From NCBI GenBank assembly GCA_029204225.1, contig CM055098.1:21889367-21953366 (forward strand): a stretch of DNA of 64,000 bases, given 5' to 3'. The DNA comes from Diphasiastrum complanatum. Its lineage: Eukaryota; Streptophyta; Lycopodiopsida; Lycopodiales; Lycopodiaceae. The position numbers were made by a program, and so were the translations under genes. The notes under the pieces were generated by a model. That model was not told where the DNA came from. It was given only the letters and a program-made list of their open reading frames with translations, and did no database searches. Positions within the stretch are counted from its first letter, which is position 1; each line of letters opens with the position of its first letter. Below, piece after piece: positions 22,302 through 35,493 of the stretch.

Positions 22302-25300
22302 CATTCTTCCTCCCTTAAACAGGTTTTATCCTCAGAATGGAAAAAAAAAAACATGAAACTATTTCTTAAGCTATCAAATCTTACCCATGAACCATTATTC
22401 TTACCATCTGGATAAGTAATCAGAGATGCAACAATTCTTCAATTGCTTGCCCCTACTCATGAATACTAACTCAAATTCCAAAAGGTACACTAAGCTATAA
22501 ATCTTCCGAATGGATTGGTCTTATCCAAATAAAAAAATTTATCACCTTCATGTAATTTTAATTACATGAAACCCTGGGTGATTTTACTTTGGAAATCAAA
22601 TCAAAAAGCTAAAGAAATTCCACTTCAATATCTTGTAGAGAATGATGCTTCTTGGTACCAATATTATTAGAATATCCAAATATTTTAAAATACCACAATT
22701 CAGGCATCTAAAATCTCTAGGAGATCCATCAAGTCTCAGACAATTATAATTCAAACCAAAGTACTTCAATTACTCTAATGAGTTAACAGTCCCATTACTA
22801 GCACCATTGCTAGAAATCAGCAACTATCTGTATCTTAATAGATTTATCTGTCTCCTATAAATCTAGAGATATAGATTGAACTTTGTACACAAGCACTTAT
22901 AGACTACAATCTGTAAGGTAAGCAAATTCCTCATAAGTAAGCAATTACTTAATTAAAATGCCTGTGAGATCCACACAATCTCAAGTGTGTGCTGGAGTAA
23001 AGAAATTTAGAGTTCAACCAATAGATCTAAATCCTTGACTCACCCAATTGATCAAGAATTACTCAGTAACTTAAGAATCCTGACATTTTCTTATAATCTC
23101 TTAATGATATCTAAGTATCAATTTATGATCCATTAATCATAAACATTTAGAATCTTATGATTCGTCAATCATAATTTATAGGATTCCAAAACCATACTTA
23201 ATCTTAAAAAAATACTAGAGTATATGTACAACATACAACTCAGGAAATATAAGAATCATTTTGAAATATTTTCCATAAGGAAAAATATTGGATTCCAAGA
23301 ATATTTTTCCAACCCGATTCTTAACCAGATTATGAGTTCCAAATTCAACAATCAACCAAGTAATTAAGGACCATTATAATATCCATCTTTAATAGTATAG
23401 ACTTTATACAATCTCCTAGAACAAAAAGGCTAGAGATTACAAAGTTCTGCTAAATTCCAAAAACTCAGTTTGCCATTCTTGGAACCATTAGGATCCAGTA
23501 TCCAATTGAGCTCACAAGGATACTATCACTAATGAATTAAGTCTATTCTTCAACTGAGAAATACTCATCCAAGAATTTAGTATCCTATGCACACAATTTC
23601 CTGATGAATCCAAATTACTCATACATTATGTGTCTTACAAGCAATACACTCAAAACAAATAGTTTCTGGTGAATTCTCTTCACACTATCAATTTTTACCA
23701 ATTAACTTCCTCAGGAGTAAATCAACTACTCAAGTTAATTGCCCATGATTTAGAAGTCTTAAATGTCTAGGTGCAGTTCTTAATGTGTACAACACCACAT
23801 TTAGATCCATATCCAAATCACTTTTAAGTTAACCTATAGATCTATCAAAACAGATCTATCAACTCTATAAGTAGTTGTCAAACACAGTACTTGATCATAT
23901 GTCTATGTTCAACAATTAGGTTAAGTGCACCAGATAACCTTAGTAACCAAGAATACATAGTAGATCCAAACAAAATTAATCGTGCACATATGAGAATAAT
24001 GTCACTATGACCCAGTACATAAACACATATGTCCTTATCTGGCAGATTCCTCCAAAATCCACATATGTTATCACTAAGAATCTTCTAACTCAGCTACAAA
24101 AGATTCTATTTCTCTTGAGTAAATAACATGTCTGGGAAATCTCTGAAGTGAATAATTCCACATCACAAGTTTTCCAACCATCATAACTTTACCATCATAA
24201 TTTTTTCATCCAATCAACCTTCTACAAATCTTAGTGTACAAACCAAGATTAGACTGACTTATACAGACATCTTTGGACATAAGGTTAAGATTAAAGTTTT
24301 ATTCCTCTGATCCAATCCATCACTGAATGGTATTTGTTGGTAGCCAATCAATGAACCTTAGATTAATATTTACCACTACTTCCCATATTCATGAATATCT
24401 AACAGCTCAAAAAAAACCCCAAATCTCCTCTAGTTCCATATTGTTCAAAACAATCACTAGAGATTCCCTCTATTCCCACTGGATAGTTCCACCTTGCACA
24501 AATAATGGACTCCACAAAAAAAATCTATGCAACTGGTTGATTCCATGAAAGTATTATCGATTAAAAAGTTCTCAGGAGACAACGTATAAGATATCAAAGA
24601 TTCGAAAAAGTGAGTAATGAGTATCCAATACTAGTACAAACCGGACTTTTTCCTCAAAATCATAAAATATCTTATCTCGAGTGATAGAAACATTACTCTC
24701 AATAATCCTATATTCAGAAAACTGAAATGGAAGCATAAATACATATAACTTTAACAATCCTTCAGAACCTAGAAGGATATGAATCTCAATCCAATTGTCT
24801 TGTATTCAAGAAATTCCTAAAAAGTAGAGGTTTAAATTTCGCTTTTAAGGGTTTCCGATTTGAAATTTATGAGATACCTTTGAGGGATCCAGATCTATAT
24901 CTCATACCCTCTACAAATATTAGCATGGGTTCAACTATTAGCATTACCAATAATGTAAATACTAACCACTGGTCTACAAATCATTCTCGCACAAGAATTC
25001 TCCTTTGAAATCACTGATGTTCCATACCAACAGTTTTCTCTCCAAAAACGTTCTTTGCTTTAAAGTCTACTCAACAAAAAATCAAAAAGATTATCTGACC
25101 ATTCTAAATAAAGATATAGGATCCGATCTTCAACCATTTCCAAAAAAAATACTTCCTACCATTGAATTCTTCATTTCCTTAAACTTTTTCCCTTTAGATG
25201 ACAATATCATCTAATAATATAACTAGGCATTGACCCCGGTATGGACGAGAAACCTCGTTCATAAACAGTTGAAATAACCCAAGTGTATTCATCAAAAACC

Positions 25301-26640
25301 AAAAGAAAAAAATTCAAAATAGCTGAAGCATATACCAATAGATATCCAATATCTATATTCGAAATGGTACAAGGAATTCAATCCCTTCAAGAAGATCTTT
25401 AATCGCATTATTCGATAATCCAGAGATCTTAAAAACTCCATCTGGATTTTCTATACCAGATATGTGCATATCTATTTCACCAAGTATTGGAGTACCCCCA
25501 TGTTTGTTCGTAATGGACCACAATAATCCATTGACAATATTGTAATTTAACAAGAATATGTACATGGTTTTACCGTCACCTAAAACAACCATCAGGTTGG
25601 TACTATCATTCCCAAATTCCTACCAACTAAGAGTTCCAACTCTTAGGAATAAGGCTCTTTACAGTACAAATGTGAACCAAGTATCATTTTCGTTCCATGT
25701 GACAATTTCCAATAACTCATGGTCCTATAGATATTTGATATAAATTCAACTTAATGAATTCAATAAACTGGTGCGATGTAATTTTCTTCAGGGATTATTA
25801 ACCAATCCAAACTACATAACACAATCACATTTACTTACTTTGGTGTCTCATTTTCTTCCTCCCTTAGATTTTACGGTCACCCGAAAAATTTCATTAGTGA
25901 AGGCCCTCCAAAAATTCCTTTGACACAAGGTAATGCTAGGTTGCTACCCTTTTGACCACTAGCTTAAGTATTACTTCGTTAAACTTGCCTGAAATTAATG
26001 GAAAATCAATAAAATTTGGATCCGGTTACTCTTGTACGATATTCGATACATTTAAAATTTATCGAATATAGAGCTACCTCCAAATAATATGACCTTTAAT
26101 CCATTTATTCACTTTAGCAAGTGTCTCAAAAGCTTTAGTTTGCCCAATCCTAAAGATCAAAATCATTTAGGATAAGCCTATCAGTGCAACACCGAAGTCG
26201 AAAAGGAAGAATACCAAAAATATCATTTAACTCAATTAACTGGGAATATTTCTATTCCAGAGTTAAACAGTACTAGGAACCCAAAATTTCACTAACTGGT
26301 CATTGAAGTTAAAAAGTACACTTGCAAATTGATTATTGACACTCTTAAAAAGTAGATTATGCGCAATTTCAAAATTGACACAAAATTCAAATAGTCTACA
26401 ACCCTCAATAACAAACTTATATTTGAGCATGTTCTTTGAGCACGCCTCCAGCGTAGAGCGGGAACCTTATGGCCCAATCCGAAAAGGTACTTTAAGCTAA
26501 GTTTGCCAAATGAGACTTAAAGAGTATTGCTACTTACTATAACATGTATATCTACTACCTAAAAGTCATTATAAAACATATGTAATTCAATGAATTATGT
26601 TAAAGTATTCTAAAAAATTTCCTCCTATTTTTGCATCCAT
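22302..26640. other. Long AT-rich stretch without recognised genes
   Basis: All six frames are short and without known motifs. The text has many near-repeated words such as AATCTTAGAATC, as in decayed retroelement or intergenic DNA. CTTCCTCCCTTAGATTTTACGG near 25855 echoes CTTCCTCCCTTAAACAGG at 22305, so the two ends may be related. I cannot identify the element. Confidence 0.5.
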
Positions 26641-26902
26641 GAGGTAAGTGTCCTTGCTACTTAGATTTTTAGCCGGTTCTTAGACTTTTGGTTTCTTGCT
26701 TGTTTCAAGATCAATCGATAAATTTTAAATTGGCCGGTTGGTTGTAAGACTTTGCCGGTTCTCTGTGAGCACTGGAGCACCTTATAAAAATATAAGGTTT
26801 GTTTTCTATTTTTAAGAAGTTGCACAATTCAAAACTTGCTATTTTGGAAAATCGGAGAAATCCAAATTTACTATATATAGAAATGCTTCTAAATTTTTTT
26901 TT

Positions 26903-26948
26903 GGAGGTGCCTCCCATCGTGGCTCGCGGGAAGCCCCCGCCCGGGGGC
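26903..26948. repeat. Two small GC-rich hairpins
   Basis: GGAGGTGCCTCC (26903-26914) and GCCCCCGCCCGGGGGC (26933-26948) are neighbouring inverted repeats in otherwise AT-rich DNA. The intervening bases CATCGTGGCTCGCGGGAA are also GC-rich. Their role is unknown. Confidence 0.6.
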
Positions 26949-26950
26949 CT

Positions 26951-28075
26951 TAAGCCCTATACATAAATACCAATAAACACTTTTATGTAATATGGATTTT
27001 TAATATGAATTGCAATGCACAAAGTAAGCATTAACATTAATCATTGCATTTCTTTGGGAATCTATATGATAAGGATGGTATAACTTATTTATTAATATCC
27101 TGGAGCCTATACTATATAGGCTTTGGCCCTTGATGAGTTGCTGATATGCTTATTGTTGTTAATCTTAATAAGATTTATGGTACTTTGTAATAGAGCAAGC
27201 AGCTGTAGAGTGCAATGTGCATCCAAAATTCTGCAGTGTTGAGATACCAAAATTCAGAAAAGTAATCTAAGTGGACTGCAGAATCTAGACTGTAGACACT
27301 GTACATATTGCGACCACAATGCACAATGCACATCGATGGAACACGAGTGCAATCATCATTCGTCTATGTCGTTATGATTTGTTGAGTGGAGCCTGCTGGG
27401 CTATAATTAGCAGCTTGCTGCTGGATAACAGTTTCGAATCCCGATGCATACTCGAAATATGGTCGTAAATCCCAGTCACTGTTACTTTTGATTGTCGAAT
27501 CTATTCTGTGGCCACTAACTGAGTCCTGACACACCTCCATGCGGCGCTTGGTATTAGGCATACAGCCTACTGGGTTCTGGCCCTACTGCTGGCAACTTCA
27601 AGCATAAACAACGTGAGTAGGATGTTTAAGAGATGTATTTAATATTCATGGGCATTCATCAAAATATGCATGGTTTTTTAGTAAAATATGTCCAGTTTTT
27701 TTATAGGTTCTGCCCATAAAAGTCGGTGATAATTAAACTTTTCAGATGGCAGCCTTCTTCATCTCTCTCTCAACTTGTATCTATTTCACTCTTCCCCATT
27801 TCTCATTCCATCTTAGCTTGTGAACATCTATCTTTCTGATTTATTAGCCACGAAGTTATGAGTCTTTTCATTGTGATGGGCCTCACAGCTCTGCATATAT
27901 GATCAGGCTATGGTTGAAACTAACGATGTTTGTCTTTGTACATGCGATGAAGAAGTTAGAGAGTAGTGTACATTCATGAATCAAGTCATGCTTACAAGCC
28001 TATCTGTATTTTGCTAGTTTAATATCTGAATCGATTGAAATCGTTGAAGTTGTTCTAAGACTGTGTAGATTGTTT
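26951..28075. other. Upstream region of the bHLH gene
   Basis: No gene is recognised. A 65-codon minus-strand frame at 27561-27364 has no known motif. The stretch ends at the 53-bp minisatellite and may hold distal promoter sequence. Confidence 0.5.
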
Positions 28076-28213
28076 ACGACTTCATAGATGATCCAGAGCT
28101 GTGAGCAATAGGACTATAGAAATAGTATACGATTTGTTAGATGATCAAGAGCTGTGAACAATAAGACTATAGAGATAGTATACGACTTGATAGATGATCA
28201 AGAGCTGTGATTG
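28076..28213. repeat. 53-bp minisatellite, about 2.6 copies, upstream of the bHLH gene
   Basis: Copies start at 28076, 28129 and 28182. Each carries ACGACTT or ACGATTT, then TAGATGATCAAGAGCTGTGA, then CAATA(A/G)GACTATAGA. The copies differ at a handful of positions. The array ends about 155 bp before the start codon, in the promoter region. Confidence 0.9.
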
Positions 28214-28296
28214 TTCAGTGGGTCCTACGTTGGCGGCGTTTCGGATAAATAACATTTGGGTAACCCAATGGGCTCAAAATTTACATAAACGCTAAG

Positions 28297-28306
28297 CTAT
28301 TTATAG
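28297..28306 (+). promoter_or_regulatory. Possible TATA box of the bHLH gene
   Basis: CTATTTATAG lies 64 bp before the ATG at 28370, a plausible distance for a short 5' leader. There is no other good candidate close by. Confidence 0.45.
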
Positions 28307-28369
28307 TTTTTTGGAACTGTTTCCTCACCTAAAAGCGTTGAGGATTGGCAATAATTACACTCTGCAGCT

Positions 28370-29923
28370 ATGGCAATGCCAATGGCAGTGAGTAAAATTA
28401 GCTTATATACGCAAGAGCCAGAGATTCCGTTAGTTGCTGCACAGAAAAGACTGTCAACTACTAAGAAAAGAGGTCGGCCCAGACGATCATCTAAATCGAA
28501 TAGTAAATCTACCGACTTTCAACAAGATCCGAGAGCAACAGATTACTCTCACGAGGGATCACATTGTGGGGTTCTCAATACTGGAACTGAAGCTTCTCAT
28601 CCTGGAAAAGAGGATATAGAGTCTTCGATGTATTGGCAAGAGATCCTGCAGTCACCTACACATGATGGTGACTTAAGTAATGCGGACAATTATAAGCTGG
28701 CGATCTATGACAATACCAAATGGGCGTTGCCAGAACCCTGGGCATTGGAAGCTAATCACGATCAAGGTGGGAAGACCGTTTTACTCTCAGAGACAGAGCT
28801 GATTGAATTGACAGACCAAAAGCAAGAGCAGTCAGATCTGCCAACATGGATACTAGAGGCCAATATTGAGGGAAAGCCTTCATGCAGCACAAAACCAGGT
28901 TTTACCACGGTGCCCAATGCTTCTACGATTAGCTCGACCCAAGAGGCTTCAATTCCTGCCAGAAAAAGGAAGAACGCAGCATCAAATGTAAAAAAGGAAA
29001 TTCACATTTTGACAGAACGAGAGAGGAGGAAATGTATGAACGATTTGTTCGCCATAGTGAGATCTTTGTTGCCAGAGCCTTCTGCCAAGGTCGCTTTTAT
29101 CAGTCATATTGCTATACGCAATTTTTTTACTTATGTTATGGCAAGCAATTTCCTTGTGAATACGTCTTATCCATCGAACACTTTTTTAACATCGTCTTTT
29201 ACCATTTACAATGTTGGTACATGAACCATGTCTAAATTTCTGCTATAGGCTTATAGAAACGTTTGAAGTTCCATATCATAACATTATTTGGTCTTGTTCT
29301 GGAGACGGAACAGAAGGACAAAGCAACTCTGCTCTCAGACTTTATCGAGCATATTAGAGCTCATCAGCAAAAAATTGAAGGATTGAAGCAGAAACGAGCA
29401 GATTTAGCAGCAGTAAAATCCTCATCTCAAATTTGTGAGTCTTCGAAAAAGAAAGCTGATACTGACGCCGCAAGCAACAGTAAAGATTCATGCATCACTC
29501 TACCCTCGCAGACACGTGTGGTACCTTATGTAAGAATTCACAGAAGTGGACAAGATGCATATGTCACAGTAACTTGTATAAGAGATCCCAGGATTTCTTT
29601 CTCAATTTTGAAGGTCATGATCGAGCACCATCTACAGCTTCTCAATGTTCACATCTCCTCGGATCAAATCATGCTGTTCCACAATTTGCAATGTAAGGTA
29701 GGCAAATACATCTCAGAGCTTAGATCCACCATCTATTTTTTCTATATTCACTTTTCCTCTCTTGCATGTTCTCTTCCCTGCATCTAATTGCAAGGAAAGG
29801 AGCTCTTTACCAGGTTTTGAACTAAATCTGAGAGATTGCTGTTCTGAAATGCAGGTAAAAAATGGAAGCAACTTCTGCAAAGATGGGCTCCATTCCAGAC
29901 TGCAACAGCTGATAGACATTTGA
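28370..29923 (+). CDS. bHLH transcription factor, three exons, 389 codons
   Basis: The inferred exons are 28370-29089, 29317-29697 and 29855-29923, with GT..AG introns and phase 0 at both junctions. The product is a nuclear DNA-binding regulator. The bHLH domain spans residues 212 to about 265: the basic part HILTERERRKCMND has the H-E-R triad (H212, E216, R220) expected for E-box binding. The loop is split by intron 1 just before DKATLLSDF, a common intron position in plant bHLH genes. Residues about 307-385 (VVPYVRIHRSGQ..TVTCIRDP) look like the ACT-like C-terminal fold of many plant bHLH proteins. The nearest family by motif is ZHOUPI/bHLH95 (HIWTERERRKKM). Residues 32-39 (KKRGRPRR) form an AT-hook-like stretch. 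No stop or frameshift is seen, so it looks functional. The subfamily is inferred; the bHLH call is firm. Confidence 0.88.
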
Positions 29924-30197
29924 TCTGCTGCTGGGTCTATCCTTAATAACAGCAATAATTGCTATTTCTCTTTAAAAAAGCATTAATGGCCTAATCTTTT
30001 CTAGGAGCTTGGCATATCCGTAATCCTGTATGGATGTGACCTTGTTTTAGAGCAAGTGAAATAGTTCCTTGGTAAGTCTTATAGTGTGCAAATTTTGACT
30101 GTCTCAAAGCTTAAATAAGCACATTAATTTATCTTCCCATGTGAAATGTGTTATGCAAAATCCTGCTGTTTTTATAACAAGTGGCTGCACTTTGAGT
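29924..30197 (+). other. Probable 3' region of the bHLH gene
   Basis: AT-rich sequence between the stop codon and the tandem duplication. No clear AATAAA is present in the first 250 bp, so the end of the transcript cannot be placed. Confidence 0.4.
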
Positions 30198-32809
30198 CTA
30201 TTTGGGAGTATATTTATGGCATAAAGCCCATGGGCCTTATGCCCTTAATGCACTATTCAATCAACTCACCATGAGACGCCCCATATGCTCACAATCTGGG
30301 AAAACCCTTTGGTAGGGCTTTCCCCTTCAAGTAAATATCTTCCATGATTTGTTCCTTTTGTTGTGGCATTGTGTTTTAGAATTTTCTCAAAATCTATTGT
30401 TGCATTCAACGGGACGATAATCACTAAAATAAGACCAAAATGGTAGTAGCACATTATTTACTTCAAATGGAGCCCAACTTTTCAAGGTTTCCACTCTTTT
30501 AGGCACCATCTGTCAAGCTGTTGCTAGGCAGGTTACCTCAAAGAATCGTGAGCATCCTATTATGCATGAGGAACGGGCTGTGAAAGGTTTTTGGACAGCA
30601 AGGTCCACATTTGGAACACTTTGGACAACAAAGTGTTGCTGATTTTGTGGCTGTTGGACAGCTTGCTACAGCCTCTTGTTGGCTGTCCGAGTCTTTACGA
30701 GATATCAAAGCATCTGTTAACCTTGGAGGAAACACACATGCCTCACCAAAATCATTACCTTATGCTGATTTTCCTATTTTGATGCTTACTTCTTATGATG
30801 ACGGTGTTGTCTTACCTAGTGTTGGTGAGCAGATCATTGATAGTAAAGATTCGGGAGGATGTGATGGTAAAAGAGTATCATACTCTTTTTTAAATTTCTT
30901 GTGGTAAGAAGACTTATGAATCATGTGAGAACCATTGATGGATTGCAAATCCATATTTTGGCTTGTGGCTGGTTTTTTGGTTACCTAATTTGAAAGGAGC
31001 ATGCTTGTCTTCACTCTTTGACTTGATGCTACCGCACTTCATATTCTACATCTCTTCTACATCGGGCATGATTGGCGATGAAATAAGAAGTCATTTGAGT
31101 ATTTAGGATCGATAGCCTTGGGTTAGTCTTCAGACATTTCAAATCTAAACTATGGCAATTGACTCTATCAACTTGTCAATAACGAGATAATGATATACCT
31201 TGTTCAATCAACTTAACCAAAGGATTAATTCGAGAACCACCTCTTAGTTTGATTAAACCATTTTGGTGCACCTTGCTCTTATTGGTCCACATGGTCAAAT
31301 AACATTATGAGGTGCAAGATCCTCTCTCTACCATCATGCCAAGTGTAAGCAACCTACACTAACTCGAGCTAATCTAAATGATAAATTGGCCAAATCACAT
31401 ATCATAAGTGTACATGGAGTGGATGTGGCTTAGGACCCCCAAAACTCAAGATAGACATCTTTTACATTTTTCCACATTTTAAACTTTAATTTTGGCAATT
31501 CAACTATCTCTTTGGGGAACAATAACTCTATATAATTCAAGTTGGGTGCTTATGAGGCAATCCAACATGCTTGTTCCAAGGTTAGAGCCAAGCTTTGGCT
31601 CCTTCTACACCACCAAAAAATCTAAGGGCCAACTTGTTTTCCATTGTAGATACTCTGTCATTATCACAATTGCCTCATTTTTCTTTCCTCTAATTAAAAC
31701 ATCTTGCCCTATTGGTTTTAAGGGGTTAGGTTAGTTTGGTTTGAACCAAAAAAGACCTTTATTTCTTTCTATGAATGCATTGCCTTCTTAGAATGATTGT
31801 TAAGCTATTGGTATGGCTCATTAGTTATCTTTCTCGTGTGATGACTATCTAGTCTAAGCTAGTCTTTTGTATTTGACCAAGTTAGATTAGCATGTAACCT
31901 CTTCTTTGCAAACATTTAACAAATGCAAAATATTTTCACTCTTTGTACATTGGGCCTCAATTATTTGTGCAATGGTAAGGTGTCTCATACCTGAGGTCAC
32001 ATATGGAAATCATTCAACATGTTTACTATTTAGACGAAATTCTGCTATCTTGTTTTTCTAGCAACCTTAGCATGGACTATGCACATCAAATAGGAATGGG
32101 CCATATTCTTAGGCAAGACTTGATTCCAAGATAATGCTAGCTTGGAAAGAAATGAAAGTGCACATATCATAAATAAATTGTACATAAAAAATAATAGAAA
32201 CTAAACCCAAGACTAGCACTATGTGAATATTTGGAATGTCATGTGGGAGTCTGCCTCACTTTCTATCCACCAAATGCCACTTGTGTTGCCATTTCTTGAT
32301 GATGTGGTCAAAGCCATCAAAGATTACTCAAAATCATCTTTCTCTGTAATGGGTATTCCATGCATATTAATAAAAATGACCGGAAGTAGAAAAAAAGTTG
32401 ATCAAAAAAATCTAAAAAAAACATGTAGTATTGACAAACTGTCCAGAAAAGAGCCAAAAAACATCTATTAGACCTCATAACTTTCTGATCTACACAAATC
32501 AACCCTTGCCCACCTGGCAATACATTCTGACACATCATCAGTACCTACATTTAGTCAAGCGAAGGTTATTTCCCAGTCAGTTTGCCAAAATTGCCAAAAA
32601 AAAATAGCCAGAAAAATGAAAAAACTCTTGTAAAAAAATGTCCAGAATCTCACAGTAGTCCAAAATGTTGGAAAGAGGGGTGAAAGAGAGATAACTCGAA
32701 TGGAACATTAGTGATAGAAATCACGTTCGATCTGATTACATAGCCAAACATTAAGCATCAAAACATCAAACGAATAATTTGTCGCGAACAACTAGACAAA
32801 TTATTGAAA
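30198..32809. repeat. 2.6-kb tandem duplication, copy 1
   Basis: From CTATTTGGGAGTATATTTATGG at 30198 the sequence is repeated with only a few percent differences from 32810. The copies follow each other with an offset of 2612 bp. The last about 100 bp (32707-32804) match part of the LTR-like segment at 35390-35493, so the unit carries a piece of retroelement. Copy 1 lacks about 75 bp present in copy 2 at 35318-35392, where short repeats (TCGAA) flank the gap. Confidence 0.93.
30611..30907 (+). CDS. 98-codon frame in copy 1, unrecognised
   Basis: It begins MEHFGQQSVADFVAVGQLAT and has no recognised domain. The same frame is kept in copy 2 with two amino-acid differences, which follows from the recent duplication and does not prove coding. 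The frame upstream (toward 30540) also reads through with one stop, so this could be the end of a longer lost gene. A minus-strand Cys-rich 65-codon frame overlaps it; neither is recognised. Confidence 0.2.
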   Translation: MEHFGQQSVADFVAVGQLATASCWLSESLRDIKASVNLGGNTHASPKSLPYADFPILMLTSYDDGVVLPSVGEQIIDSKDSGGCDGKRVSYSFLNFLW

Positions 32810-35493
32810 CTATTTGGGAGTATATTTATGGCATAAAGCCCATGGGCCTTATGCCCTTAATGCACTATTCAATCAACTCACCATGAGACGCCCCATATGC
32901 TCACAATCTGGGAAAGCCCTTTGGTAGGGCTTTCCCCTTCAAGTAAATATCTTCCATGATTTGTTCCTTTTGTTGTGGCATTGTGTTTTAGAATTTTCTC
33001 AAAATCTATTGTTGCATTCAACGGGACGATAATCACTAAAATAAGACCAAAATGGTAGTAGCACATTATTTACTTCAAATGGAGCCCAACTTTTCAAGGT
33101 TTCCACTCTTTTAGACACCATCTGTCAAGCTGTTGCTAGGCAGGTTACCTCAAAGAATCGTGAGCATCCTATTATGCATGAGGAACGGGCTGTGAAAGGT
33201 TTTTGGACAGCAAGGTCCACATTTGGAACACTTTGGACAACAAAGTGTTGCTGATTTTGTGGCTGTTGGACAGCTTGCTACAGCCTCTTGTTGGCTGTCC
33301 GAGTCTTTACGAGATATCAAAGCATCTGTTAACCTTGGAGGAAACACACATGCCTCACCAAAATCATTACCTTATGCTGATTTTCCTATTTTGATGCTTA
33401 CTTCTTATGATGACGGTGTTGTCTTACCTAGTGTTGGTGAGCAAATCATTGATAGTAAAGATTTGGGAGGATGTGATGGTAAAAGAGTATCATACTCTTT
33501 TTTAAGTTTCTTGTGGTAAGAAGACTTATGAATTATGTGAGAACCATTGATGGATTGCAAATCCATATTTTGGCTTGTGGCTGGTTTTTTGGTTACCTAC
33601 TTTGGAAGGAGCATGCTTGTCTTCACTCTTTGACTTGATGCTACCGCACTTCATATTCTACATCTCTTCTACATCGGGCATGATTGGCGATGAAATAAGA
33701 AGTCATTTGAGTATTTAGGATTGATAGCCTTGGGTTAGTCTTCAGACATTTCAAATCTAAACTATGGCAATTGACTCTATCAACTTGTCAATAACGAGAT
33801 AATGATATATCTTGTTCAATCAACTTAACTAGAGGATTAATTCGAGAACCACCTCTTAGTTTGATTAAACCATTTTGGTGCACCTTGCTCTTATTGGTCC
33901 ACATGGTCAAATAACATTATGAGGTGCAAGATCCTCTCTCTACCATCATGCCAAGTGTAAGCAACCTACACTAACTGGAGCTAATCTAAGTGATAATTTG
34001 GCCAAATCACATATCATAAGTGTACATGGAGTGGATGTGGCCTAGGACCCCCAAAACTCAAGATAGATACCTTTTACATTTTTCCACATTTTAAACTTTA
34101 ATTTTGACAATGCAACTATCTCTTTGGGGAACAATAACTCTATATAATTCAAGTTGGGTGCTTATGAGGCAATCCGACATGCTTGTTCCAAGGTTAGAGC
34201 CAAGCTTTGGTTCCTTCTACACCACCAAAAAATCTAAGGGCCAACTTGTTTTCGATTGTAGATACTCTGTCATTACCACAATTGCCTCATTCTTCTTTCC
34301 TCTAATTAAAACATCTTGCCCTATTGGTTTTAAGGGGTTAGGTTAGTTTGGTTTGAACCCAAAAAGACCTTTATTTCTTTCTATGAATACATTGCCTTCT
34401 TAGAATGATTGTTAAGCTATTGGTATGGCTCATTAGTTATCTTTCTCGTGTGATGACTATCTAGTCTAAGCTAGTCTTTTGTATTCGACCAAGTTAGATT
34501 AGCATGTAACCTCTTCTTTGCAAACATTTAACAAATGCAAAATATTTTCACTCTTTGTACATTGGGCCTCAATTATTTGTGCAATGGTAAGGTGTCTCAT
34601 ACCTGAGGTCACATATGGAAATCATTCAACATGTTTACTATTTAGACGAAATTCTGCTATCTTGTTTTTCTAGCAACCTTAGCATGGACTATGCACATCA
34701 AATAGGAATGGGCCATATTCTTAGGCAAGACTTGATTCCAAGATAATGCTAGCTTGGAAAGAAATGAAAGTGCACATATCATAAATGAATTGTACATAAA
34801 AAAATAATAGAAACTAAACCCAAGACTAGCACTATGTGAATATTTGGAATGTCATGTGGGAGCCTGCCTCACTTTCTATCCACCAAATGCCACTTGTGTT
34901 GCCATTTCTTGATGATGTAGTCAAAGCCATCAAAGATTACTCAAAATCATCTTTCTCTGTAATGGGTATTCCATGCATATAAATAAAAATGACCGGAAGT
35001 AGAAAATAAGTTGATCAGAAAAATCAGAAAAAACCATGTAGTATTGACAAACTATCCAGAAAAGAACCAAAAAACACCTATTAGACCTCATAACTTTCTG
35101 ATCTACACAAATCAACCTTTGCCCACTTGGCAATACATTCCGCCACATCATCAGTACCTACATTTAGTCAGGCGAAGGTTATTTCCCAGTCAGTTTGCCA
35201 AAATTGCCAAAAAAAAATAGCCAAAAAAATGAAAAGACTCTTGTAAAAAAATGTCCAGAATCTCACAGTAGTCCAAAATGTTGGAAAGAGGGGTGAGAGA
35301 GAGATAACTCGAATGGAAAATGTTTGTGCACAGCGGAATAAGCTATCTCCCTCTTTTCTTATGCATGACTACGCCTATCAATCTCGAACAGAACATTAGA
35401 GATAGAAATCACGTTCGATTTGATTACATAGCCAAACATTAAGCATCAAAACATCAGACGAATAATTTGTCGCAAACAGCTAGACAAATTATT
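32810..35493. repeat. 2.6-kb tandem duplication, copy 2
   Basis: Second copy of 30198-32809. Its right end runs on without a break into the LTR-like sequence that continues to about 36171. This copy therefore lies next to the original junction, and copy 1 is the added one or was later trimmed. Confidence 0.93.
33223..33519 (+). CDS. 98-codon frame in copy 2, unrecognised
   Basis: Counterpart of the frame at 30611-30907; it differs at DLGG (versus DSGG) and FLSFLW (versus FLNFLW). Both differences change the amino acid, so there is no sign of protein conservation. Confidence 0.2.
   Translation: MEHFGQQSVADFVAVGQLATASCWLSESLRDIKASVNLGGNTHASPKSLPYADFPILMLTSYDDGVVLPSVGEQIIDSKDLGGCDGKRVSYSFLSFLW

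Noticed and set aside
22302-22315. AAGGGAGGAAG as the purine tract of an element to the right
   Set aside because: No internal gene sequence of a retroelement is recognisable in 22.3-26.6 kb, so the assignment cannot be supported.
30538-30735. Cys-rich 65-codon minus-strand frame (and its copy at 33150-33347) as a small secreted peptide
   Set aside because: It has no signal peptide and overlaps a longer frame on the other strand; identical copies result from the recent duplication.
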